Assembly (NCBI GenBank): GCA_009760855.2
Contig: WPIO01000181.1
Coordinates: forward strand, 82,501 to 115,000
DNA from: Cristatella mucedo
Taxonomy: Eukaryota; Bryozoa; Phylactolaemata; Cristatellidae
Length of the DNA: 32,500 nt
Direction of reading: 5' to 3'
The stretch's first letter is position 1, and the number at the start of each line of letters is the position of its first letter. Shown piece by piece: positions 1 through 8,800 of this stretch. Under the pieces are notes generated by a model. That model had not been told where the DNA came from, ran no database searches, and saw nothing but the letters and a program-made list of their open reading frames with translations. Both the position numbers and the translations under genes were made by a program.

Positions 1-64
1 CGACCACTTTCGAATCGTAGAACCTCGTCGTATTTGTCAGATCAATTATGAGGCCCACCTTTTT
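1..64 (-). CDS. RNGTT: capping enzyme exon 3, partial (residues 66-86)
   Basis: Acceptor TTTTGCAG is at plus-strand 65-72. The frame reads KKVGLIIDLTNTTRFYD and continues to the window edge. The LTNT-RFYD motif is a strongly conserved block of the capping-enzyme triphosphatase domain, upstream of the catalytic Cys loop. The exon is cut by the window at base 1. Confidence 0.93.
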
Positions 65-3000
65 CTGCAAAAGGTGCAGCACGACTGAGCACGGCTGTCA
101 GCCGAAATCCCAACTGCGCCGGTCAACGAAAACGCTACCGGTTGCCTGCGCTCCTGCCGCTGCGGCCGCCACTGAGCGGGCGAACGAAGGGAGCCTTACT
201 TGACAGGAATTTCTGACAGAAGCCAGAAACATCGCCACGTCGAACCTGTATTCCTCTGACACCTGGTCATCGTATTTGTTGTCTAGCGGAGTCTTGAAGG
301 GAACAAAGAGCTCTGAAAATACGCGTCGGAAAAAGCACGTGCTCAACATGCACTACAGCAGCAGCATCGCCTCTGCCACAATACGAAAGCAGCCACATGG
401 CTGACGCAGCGACTGTATTCCGCGCGCTTCAGCCGCTAAATAGAGAAAGGATCGTCTGTAAGGGCGGCATGACCTGCGGTGTGAGTTAATTATTCATACA
501 CCTTAGCAATAAGTCCCGGTCAGGACTAATCACTCCTCAAGAGTCAGCAGCATTACAAGCGTACACTCAGCCCTCTACACTCAGGAATGGACGGTGAAAC
601 GCGATACCATTGACCGCCGCCTAATCCTCCTGAAGTGCGCCTAATCCTCCTGAAGTGCGTATCATGTCTCCCCGGGCTACTTTCATCTTGATAATAGCCC
701 ACACAAAAATTAGGCATTCTCAGATGAGCAGCGAATTTGCAACATGCCAATCTCTACACTTCTGCTGCTCTTTCCTTGCAGATCTTCCAGCCAGTGCGAA
801 ACTCGCTCATGTACGGTGCACAAGTCGGCAGCTAAGCGTGTCTGCCGTCGAGATCGATCGCAAGGGCACATTACATCACTTCTCTCAGACCTGCACCGGC
901 TCCCTAACCGGCTCAAGCAGCGGCCTTCAAACGTCATGTCGCATTTTTAAAGCCCTCCATTCCAGTTGGGCTGCTCAGGCTTACCTGCCGGATATGGACA
1001 GTCGCCAGGCTTTGTTCGCCTGCAGCACCTCTGACTCACGCACCTCTGACTCATTGGTGATTGGTCAGTAGTAGCTCTTGGAGCACTCTCCCCTGCCTTC
1101 GTTTCGATCTGTGCTCATCATCGTCTGTAGCCTAGTAGCTAGCAGTTAGCACGTATCGAAGTGCCGTGAGACTTACTAGATCAAAGTCATCCTCATCTTC
1201 AGCGAGATTCGCGTATGCCCCTAGCCAACCTCACTTAAAGACTGTGCCATCGGTTCCTATGTATCACAAGCCTTGAACGTGCTGCTGCCTTACATTGCAT
1301 CATCACTGGCTTTACATTTAAAGCGAAACAAAAAACCCAAAGCTGTTCCTCAAAGCATGTCTTCCTTCCATGTGAATTGTCCGTCATGCAATAATGTGCC
1401 TGCTGCATTGATTTTTTGAGCACGCCCATCAATAATCAGTCGATACGTTTCCTTTCTACACGATGAAGAGCGCAGAAGGAAATTTCGTTTTCTTAGAGTA
1501 CTATCAAACGTAATACTATTATCATCATGGCTACATCACATAATAATACATTTGTATAGTGCCTTCAGAGAACTTGATCTCTTTCGAGGCGCTTAGCTTA
1601 GCTTCTAGCACGATCGAATGGTAAGTGGATGCATGCCCAATGTCAACAGCATACATAAACGCGGCTTTGTACTATGTTGGCTGAGGGCTAAACCGACAGT
1701 AGGGTCATGCCCAGAGTGAAGCAAGCCAACTGCCTCGGCAACGACTCTTCAAAGACTCTTATGAGCCAGCCAAGGTCAGGGCTGCACAACTAATCTCCTG
1801 CCGGATATTGCCTGAATAACACTGCTTACTGAGCAGCAGCACCAACATGTCTAAAATGAATCCCTGTCACCCACGGGCCCATATGCAAATGCAGGCACTA
1901 GACAAGACCGGAGGCCTGTGGAGATGCAGTCGAGCAAGCAGCCCAGAACGGCTACGGGAGTGGCTCAGTAAATATGCGCCAAGCTCGAAGTCACCCCAAG
2001 TATTTATTCATATTCTGGGACAGAAAGCTTACCCTTACATTGGTGGCAGACATCCCAGCGTTCACGATGCGACAGGCAAGCCGCTGACACTGCGGCAGGC
2101 GCAGTGGCAATCTTAACTACAGTATACATAAGTAACTTTGTAGGCACTAGTCAGAGGGAAGGGATGGATGCACTACGACGACCCTTTGACCAGATGAGAG
2201 CATTTTCTGCTCAGGTTGCTGTCTGGTCGCAATCTCTCAGCATCGGTACTGCACACTGCCCATCAACTGACCAGCAAAAAATCTTATGCTTGGCAGGATT
2301 CGAACGCCGAACCTCAACAGCCCGAAAGCCCTAATACAGTCCATTATGCCCCCAAGGTGTTCCTTAACTCTGCCATCTCTCATGCGAGATGATATATAAA
2401 CAATAGCTAAGAATTTGTATAGTGCTTTCAGAGAACTGAATCTCTTTCTAGGCAATTTACAGACACTGTAAAGAAAGCACGAGTTAGAAAATGCTAATCC
2501 TATGGATCTTTGCCTCTTCTCAAGAAAAGAAGGACTCAAACTGATGTCGCAATAGGCTAAGAAATAGAACATCCGACTCGATATCACTGCACAAAATAGA
2601 GAGAAGCTACGTCTTGTCATCGATGTCTATAGATAGAGAGTTCCCGACTTTTTCAAATGCATACGAACTGAAAGCACAGTCTCCAAAGGATTTGAGGCTG
2701 GTTATAGGTACGGCGAAATGACAAGAGACAGTATCAGTGGGTGGGGTGAGGGAAGGGCCGAGGAGTATGCACCTCAAATAGGCAATCCGGAGTAAAGACC
2801 GAAGGAGTGTACAATGTACAAGTGAGCGAAAGGACCTTAAGATCGGTGCAATGCTCCATGGGAAGCGCAGCAAGTCAGACAGAAGTGGTGCAATGTGACA
2901 GCTGCTCCTACACCGACAGATGAGCATTGCTGCCGAGTTTGGCACAACAGCAAGGTTATACCTCCAGCTGATTCAACAGTCATGTTATGTAGCCGCAGAA

Positions 3001-3947
3001 GAGCTTTAGCAGCTATCACCCTGCTTGCAGTAGGCAATAAATAAAAAATGCCTTCAGCAGAACTCGAACCCACGACCTGCATCATGAAGCACGAGCACAT
3101 TACTTTTGGACAAAGACTCGGTGACTCCATAAGCTCCGAATAGCACACACATACGCGGCAAGACATGCCAAGGGCGACAAGTGGACACAAAAATGTGAGG
3201 AGAAGACAACATGCAATAGACAAGGCAGTTCCTGTTTAGAGATCAGGATGGCACTTCATAGCTGTGAAGCCAAGACAAGGTCTGGACAGCGCAGGATGCT
3301 AGCGAGCACTATTGGGTTTAGGCCTAGGATGAATGATCACAGTAAACAGTGGATCGAGTCTGCTGCTCTCGTGTGCCGGGAGGTCATCAAACGACAAGGG
3401 TCGCCGAACAGAAGCACGTGGCTCCGGCTTTGTATCTCCGTCAGTAACTCCACAAAGTCATAAAGACCATGTGGGTGTTACGCAGGAGAGTTTTGTATAG
3501 CGCACTCACAGCCTAAGCGGCTTTCGGTACGCATTCGGTAGCCAACATACTTCGTCTCACGCAACAAAGAGAAAGTGGGAAGCATAGAAGAGTTAGGAGA
3601 GCAGTTGAGGTAGTGAGTAGCATAGAAGCAGCAGCTCAGGACCGCTGAAAAAGATGTGCCATAGTCGGCAGTTGGAGAGTAGATGTCGTTGCGTAAGAAT
3701 TGTGGAAGCGAGTTCCAGTCTAGGACCTGCAGAGCTAAAGCTTCTGTCGCCAACTGTCTTTAAGCGGAGGAATGGGACAGCTAATTTATTGTCCACACAG
3801 GACCTGAGGGTGCGAACAGGCTGAAACTGATGCAGCTTTGCCGAATCGATCTGCAGAAGCTCAACCCTGCGTTCGTGTGTGAGTCGCTTGCCGACCGACG
3901 TATCCACCGAGACGCCAGTGCCCCAGAGCTCACCTGGGCATTAGCCT

Positions 3948-4045
<98 letters not shown>

Positions 4046-5234
4046 ACTTGCACGTCACCCTCCGCGTCGTGGGCTCTAGTAGAAGCAGCAGAAGGCAATC
4101 GTTTATTGCCGGGTGCAAGCTTTGGCTCTTCTGCTGCTATGCACACGAGACTTTCAAATCAGCCGACCCGAGCTCCCTTTTTTGTTTCTCGCTTTTTATC
4201 TACGCACTTCGCGCAAGACTGCCGAGACTATGGATCGGACTACCCCACAATGGGCGTGGATGGCGACTGATGCGCGAATATGATGCTCAAAAGCATGCTC
4301 TTTAACAGGCAAAGGATCCATCGCTTCGCACGTTTTCTGCTTAAGCACCGACACGGCGATCTCATTCCTTCGCGTTTGAATATCTCTCGGCAACCGACTC
4401 CGTAACACATATGGCTCGCGAATCCACCGCTGGGGGGAGAGAGCTACAGGTCTCGCTCGGAATGAATGCCGGTCATCGGCGTGCACTGACTACACGCGTG
4501 CGAGCGCGCGCCGTACCTGCTCCGGCGTATTACCCCAAAAAGTCTGCTGCTGCTGCAGGCGAGCAACAGCTAAATATAGCATAGTGGCGATAAGCTGATT
4601 TACCAGCCTCGTTCGTATAGCGGCAGAGCATCTTTAAAGGCTGAGACCGCTGCTTCCAGCGGGCAGCCGATGATTATACGCAGCAGGACTTGAACCCTCG
4701 ACCTGGGCTACGAAATGCGATCGCCTTAGCCGCGGACTACGACTAGACGGCGATTTGTGAATTTGCATCCTAAGACCGGGCGGCTGCCGAGTCGGGCGTT
4801 AGGAACAGCGGCAAATCGTCACTGCCTCGTAGTGCCAAGCTAGCATCGTCCGACCAGGCGCAGCGGGGCGTACGCATAGAGCTGCGGCGGCGGCGGCGCT
4901 CGCGAGCCACGAGCGATACGCTCGCGCAACATGCACGAGCAGATCGTCGCTCGCGGCACAAGGGCTCTGCTGCCAGGGAACGCTTAAAACAGCCGTCGCG
5001 CGCAGAGTCACAGGCACGACGCACTCGCTGCCGTCGACTCGAAGTTAGCGGCTCGAGCGCGTCGGCTCGAAACGACGCGGTCGAGCCGCCAGCCGGAGGG
5101 AGTCGGCGAGGCTGCGGCCAGCGAGAATGGACCGGGCGGGCGGTACGCTCACCTCCCACTAGCGCGCCTTTCCTCGGACAGTGAAGCCATCGCGGAGGAA
5201 TGGGCAAGGACGAGCTGAGCGGTCTCTTCGCCAT
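1..5234 (-). CDS. RNGTT: mRNA-capping enzyme, 5' part of gene (exons 1-3, runs off left edge)
   Basis: Metazoan capping enzyme is a nuclear two-domain protein. Its N-terminal cysteine-phosphatase-like domain removes the gamma phosphate of nascent RNA, and its C-terminal guanylyltransferase adds GMP. Only the first 86 residues are in the window, in exons 5153-5234, 200-312 and 1-64 (partial). Joined, they keep the frame (phases 1 and 0) and show the family's hallmarks in order: IPPRWLHCPRKG near residue 11, then FVPFKTPL, YDDQVSEEYRFD, and VGLIIDLTNTTRFYD at the window edge. Human capping enzyme has the same blocks in the same order at nearly the same positions. The catalytic HCxxxxxR loop and the guanylyltransferase domain would lie beyond the left edge. 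The gene is divergent from DDX54, with starts 345 bp apart. Identification is by recalled family similarity, not a search. The paralogue-like phosphatase DUSP11 is the main alternative, but the N-terminal block fits capping enzyme better. Confidence 0.92.
200..312 (-). CDS. RNGTT: capping enzyme exon 2 (residues 28-65)
   Basis: Acceptor TTTTCAG is at plus-strand 313-319 and donor GTAAGG at 194-199. The 113-nt exon completes a split Glu codon and encodes 37 further residues, including FVPFKTPLDNKYDDQV and SEEYRFD. These match the stretch of metazoan capping enzyme that follows the first exon block. The frame is not open much beyond the donor in a sensible way, which supports the boundary. Confidence 0.93.
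618..657. repeat. 20-bp tandem duplication
   Basis: Two exact adjacent copies of a 20-bp unit starting CGCCTAATCC (618-637 and 638-657). Identity is perfect, suggesting a recent slippage or replication event. Confidence 0.9.
755..1000 (+). mobile_element. LINE reverse-transcriptase C-terminal remnant (family A-like), sense
   Basis: Plus-strand reading shows broken pieces of the conserved end of CR1/L2-type reverse transcriptases: a stretch like HITSLLSDLHRLPNRLKQR, then a segment like SHFKALHS. The related minus-oriented copies in this window read [11 protein letters not shown] at the same place. Frameshifts and a stop show it is dead. It has the opposite orientation to the other family A copies here. 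Confidence 0.65.
1539..1640 (-). repeat. LINE/SINE 3' tail, family A type
   Basis: Begins with (AAT)n and continues ATACATTTGTATAGTGCC, then TTCAGAGAACTTGATCTC and a GAGGCGCTTAG block. The same order of blocks recurs at 2409, 19165, 19985 and 29360. The following ACGATCGAATGGTAAGTGG is shared with the copy at 19255, so the homology to that LINE fragment may continue further. Confidence 0.6.
2409..2950 (-). mobile_element. LINE family A 3' end (CR1/L2-like), degenerate
   Basis: Starts with the family tail (TTTGTATAGTGCTTTCAGAG) and continues as an antisense, frameshifted end of a reverse transcriptase. On the minus strand pieces such as LLSDLLRFPWSI and SFGDCAFSSYAFEKVGNSL correspond to the HWLP and GDRAFS-AP-WNSLP landmarks of the CR1/L2 C-terminus. 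It lies directly beside the SINE copy at 2965. Confidence 0.7.
2965..3135 (-). repeat. SINE-1 copy (tRNA-derived), diverged
   Basis: Reads as the reverse complement of SINE-1. The 3' body (GATTCAACAG, then AGAAGAGCTTTAGCAGCTATC and GCTTGCAGT) comes first, then the pol III B-box complement (GAACTCGAACCC near 3060) and the head. It is more diverged than the copies at 9876 and 23160. Confidence 0.6.
3437..3910 (-). mobile_element. LINE family B 3' end, antisense
   Basis: Aligns by eye over most of its length with 21770-22170. Shared blocks include CTCCACAAAG, GGTAGCCAACA, ACAAAGAGAAAGTG, GCAGCTCAGGACCG and TTTATTGTCCACACAGGACC. The minus strand contains broken reverse-transcriptase C-terminus text ([20 protein letters not shown], then VGDRSFSSAGP). 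It is inactive. Confidence 0.8.
3950..4044. repeat. (GT)n microsatellite, 95 bp, pure
   Basis: About 47 uninterrupted GT units. Long open frames of alternating Cys-Val or His-Thr across it are artefacts of the repeat. It lies in capping-enzyme intron 1, about 1.1 kb downstream of exon 1. Confidence 0.98.
4595..4750 (-). repeat. SINE-1 related tRNA-derived copy
   Basis: Antisense copy: 3' body with CAGCCTCGTTCGTATAGCGG and CAGAGCATCTTTAAAGGCTG, then a B-box complement (GGACTTGAACCCTCGACC near 4686) and a head ending near CGACTAGACGG. It lies about 400 bp from capping-enzyme exon 1. Confidence 0.65.
5153..5234 (-). CDS. RNGTT: capping enzyme exon 1 (residues 1-28)
   Basis: ATG is at 5232-5234 on the minus strand. 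The exon encodes 27 codons plus one base and ends at a GTGAGC donor (plus-strand 5147-5152). It begins MAKRPLSSS and carries the conserved IPPRWLHCPRKG block, four to five residues later than in the human protein because of a longer N-terminus. The exon sits inside a GC-rich segment where other frames are also open, so the splice junction to exon 2 is the key evidence. Confidence 0.92.
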
Positions 5235-5579
5235 GCGACAGCCACCCCGGCAAAGGGACCAGCAAGTGGATTCCCTACAATTGTCCCCCGAGCCGCGGTC
5301 GCGCGGGCGGAAGTTTGTTCCGCGGTGCTTCGAATTTGTGCAGCCTGCGTAATTATTTCGTGAGTTAACTTTTCAATAATGTACGCTAGCTTTTGCGCAG
5401 CTCTCGGTCTCCAGTAATAGCTGTTCGGTGCAGCTGGAGCGTTCATTAGCGCCTCACAGCGCTTCAAGCATGGCTGCGACCAGCAAGATCCCCGTGGGCT
5501 GAGCTCGCGGTCCAGCGCGCGTGTCGATTTTGCCTCCGCTCCTGCTAGCACTCCCCCCGTTGACCGCCGACGACGAGAC
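5235..5579. promoter_or_regulatory. bidirectional promoter region between capping enzyme and DDX54
   Basis: The 345 bp between the two divergent start codons are GC- and CpG-rich, part of a GC-rich block from about 4770 to 5720, and show no clear TATA box. A CGGAAGT (ETS-like core) lies at 5308-5314 within GCGGGCGGAAGTTTG. One AT-richer patch (about 5345-5400) sits in the middle. Both transcripts must start here unless there are upstream non-coding exons. Transcription start sites cannot be placed from sequence alone. Confidence 0.7.
5470..5502 (+). CDS. upstream ORF in DDX54 leader, 10 codons
   Basis: ATG at 5470 has A at -3 and G at +4, at least as strong a start context as the DDX54 ATG at 5580. 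It encodes MAATSKIPVG and stops at 5500-5502, 77 nt before the DDX54 ATG and in another frame. Whether it lies in the mRNA depends on where transcription starts. Confidence 0.4.
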   Translation: MAATSKIPVG

Positions 5580-5820
5580 ATGGTCAAACATAAGGCTCAC
5601 GGGAGAGCAGGCTTCAAGAATTCCCGCAAAGGAGGAAGCGACGACGGCGGTGCAGTTCGTTGCGGCGGTGCAGCCAAGGTATCCGGAGCCAGCAGGCCAG
5701 ATGCTGCCGTCGACTTTGACGAGCAAGATGAAGACGAGGCTGAGGAGAGCTTAGAACGCCAAAAGCTGATACGTGATCACAATAGGAAAAACAAAAAGTC
5801 TGGCGGCTTCCAGGCAATGG
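5580..5820 (+). CDS. DDX54: DDX54 exon 1 (residues 1-81)
   Basis: Basic, low-complexity N-terminus followed by an acidic run ([10 protein letters not shown] near 47-56) and the start of the Q-motif, [11 protein letters not shown]. It ends after one base of a Gly codon at donor GTGAGC (5821). The N-terminal acidic and basic patches are typical of nucleolar proteins. Confidence 0.95.
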
Positions 5821-8800
5821 GTGAGCGGCGCAGTCGTCCGTCACGATGCCACCCCACCCTCCGAGGGATTGTTGAGAAGCAATTGGTTTTGCCGCGGCCT
5901 TTCCCGCTATCTATCTGCAGCCGGTTGCCTTCACATTTTTAAGGTGCATACTTTGACGGAGCTGTTTTCAATGAGCCCTTGGTAAAACCGCTGCATGTGC
6001 CTGCGATGTCCGACTTGCTCGGTGTGATGTCACCAACAAACCAGCCAGTTTGCTGGTGGAAGCGGTCGAGAGTGGCATTAATTAGAAGAGGTTTTTGTAG
6101 AAATACGATGCCTAAACAACTTCAAAGCACTTCTTTCCTAACATTTTCCCTTAAAGAACCTTCGGGCCTGCGATCGTTTTTCTTTCCCAACGCTTGCGAG
6201 GACTAAGTATTGTTTGATGTAAATACTAACTCCGGGATGTTCTATGTGGCATTTCTCTATGCAATACCCGTTTCAGGCCTGTCGAATGCTGTCTTCAAGG
6301 GCATCCTTCAAAAGGGTTACAAGATACCTACTCCTATTCAGAGGAAGGTATGTGCTATTCTGATTTACTTGGTATCAAGCTTCAGGCACTGCCTCAGCTC
6401 TGCTGGTGCCACTGCAGTTCGAATTTCTACATTTATATATGCTGAAGCCTCCCTGCTAATCTATTTTCACAACTTAGTATTTCTTAGAATGCTTGGACTG
6501 TATTTGTGTTGTATCAGGACCTGTCACTTCACACAGGGCCACCACCTAGTAACACAGTTCCGACGTCAGATAGTGTATTCTCCATGTCCATTGCTTTTCA
6601 CCATCTAGTAGATATTAGTAGATACAGATACAGGCTTCAGCTGTGTCACCCGGCTTTGCTTGTAATCCAAGCCATCTTAGCCATGTGGGGTCGTTTTCAA
6701 CCTTAATCCCCTTGTCCTGCTTACATTGGGTGATATAAATTTGTCTTACTTTTGACGTTTTTGCACGATTGTCTATTGAACGTGCCCCTGTGGGTTCACT
6801 GTGGTCACTATGTCGTCCATAGATGTACTGTGACGATGATGCAGCAAGGTAGGACATCAAGTACGTGCAGACTCATAGGCTTAGTAAAGAGGACTAACGC
6901 AGGTACAGGCCTCTTTCTCCCCCCTCGACCGACCCGATGAGGCATGCCAGGCAGCTTGTTCAGCCAGCCAGCATGCCACTTTAGTCTCTTGTTATTCGTC
7001 GCCCCTGGTCACGGCATGGTGGCGACTTCCCTGTACAGCCTGGATGTCGTTCGTAGTATTTGGTTTGAAAACCCTCGGCCAGAAGTATTAATTCATTTCC
7101 AAAATTACGAGCTGTACATTTTTATCAACGGCTGATAGTGAGTGAGAGAGAGAGAGTGGGAGAGAGAGAGAAGGCATAAAGGAGAGCATCCAAAGAAGAG
7201 TGACTAAGATGATGTGACTGAGAGCAAGATGTGACTGAGAGCAAGATGTGACTGAGAGCGAGAAGAGCGAGAGAGAGAAAGAGCTGCCACTTTCAGCTAG
7301 TTGTTAAGTGCCAGGTTGGTGTTCAGTACTCTTTGGGCAAAATGCAGACGACCTGTAGTTGTGAGAGAAATAGGGAGAGAAAAGAGGTGGAGAAAGAAAG
7401 GGAGAGAGATGAGCAAGGAAAGACCAAAGACTGGAGTGGAAATGAAGTGCTGACGAGTGAGAGACAGTGAGCTATGCTGATGAGGGGCAGAGCTCGAGTT
7501 AAAGTTGGACTGGGCTCCCACTATTTTGGCATCATGGCATGCAAATTGTGAGGCGTGTTCTTTTTGTCCTGCAAAACTTGTCATTTTTTTATTAGGCTCA
7601 ATAAGCTGTTACTTATCATTTTGACCTCTTGAACTGTTTCCTCTTGTTCTGGACTGTAACTTGATGGCATGTTCTATTGTAGGCCGTACCAATCATCTTG
7701 GAGGGCAAGGATGTGGTTGCGATGGCGCGCACTGGAAGTGGCAAGACAGCCGCATTTCTTATTCCTATGTTCGAGCGTCTGAAGGCGCATTCGGGCAAAG
7801 CCGGAGCACGTGCCATCATCATGTCGCCGACCCGTGAGCTTGCACTGCAGACACTCAAGTTCACGAAAGAGGTATTGCATCTCCCCTCTCCCCTGGCAGT
7901 GCATGCTTGCTGCATTATAGGAGTTTGCTAATGAGTTAGCAATGTCTCGACTTAGTTCAGTGCCACCGCTTGTGCCTCCCGCCCCGCCCCCGCCCCCCCC
8001 CCCCCATCGGCCAAGCTCTGTCGGTGCTGAGTGGCGCCTAACTTTTGCAGCTCGGTAAGAACACTGGTCTCCGTGCCGCTGTCGTCCTCGGTGGAGACAG
8101 GTAAGCATTCACCTCTGTTGTTGTGCTATGCATGCATAGCATTTCTCTTAGTTTAAAAAATTGGTTAGTGAACGGCTAAAATGGCGGCTGTGGTGACGCT
8201 CTGCGGGCCTTGTCTAACTGCATTTTATTGCAATCGCGATGACGAGGTTCTCTCTGAGCTTTGTGATGTCAAGCTCAGCGCCAACCGTCGTGTAGATCGT
8301 TGTAAAATGTGCATATTATTTGCATCTGTGCGCAAAAAGCTTGTGTTCGAACCCTAATTAGCTTGTGTGTGCTCATGCTGAATGTGTTTTAGTGTGCATG
8401 GTATGAATGTCGTTAGCACCTGAGTTTTGCTGACGGCATTCGAGGCATCATTTTCTTTGCACCGGCCACTGCTTTCTCATTCAAATCACCCCTGTCTTCA
8501 TCCATTGTTATGGTGGTGATCTGTAGGGTGGTATGTGCTTACATCGAACTGGGGATGGAGTGATCGGTAGCACAGCCCCTGCTGTGGGCCCATAGTGTTG
8601 GGAATATTTTTAACAGCAAGCCTCAACCTAACCGGCTAGAACTGGCTCTGTTTTGACCTAGTTTGCAAGCCAAGAGCAGTTGATGGTCGGTCTTGTGCTC
8701 TTCAAGCTGTCTGCCCTCAACTCCAAGAGGCCACAGTAGCCTAAAGCCCCGATATTTGGACATCAAACCTTGGCTGCGACCTCGAGCTAGCCCTTTTATA

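Larger units (their letters stand above)
313..5152 (-). other. capping enzyme intron 1 (4,840 bp), repeat-filled
   Basis: No further capping-enzyme exon is expected here, because exons 1 and 2 join without missing residues. The intron holds a 20-bp tandem duplication, a plus-oriented LINE reverse-transcriptase remnant, LINE tails, two LINE 3' fragments, two SINE copies and a 95-bp (GT)n tract, each listed separately. The parts 1010-1530, 1640-2400 and 4050-4590 show nothing I recognise. Confidence 0.8.

Noticed and set aside
2280-2365. Antisense tRNA-like sequence with GTTCGAATCC
   Set aside because: The anticodon and T stems do not pair properly, so it is more likely a decayed SINE head than a tRNA gene.
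3930-4305. Long open frames with Cys-Val or His-Thr runs
   Set aside because: They are direct translations of the (GT)n microsatellite.
4770-5152. Continuation of the minus-strand frame beyond capping-enzyme exon 1
   Set aside because: It is open only because of GC richness. The conserved protein continues by splicing at 5152 into exon 2.
7139-7450. GA-rich repeats as a possible CRISPR-like array
   Set aside because: Repeats are simple, contiguous and without unique spacers, in a eukaryotic intron.
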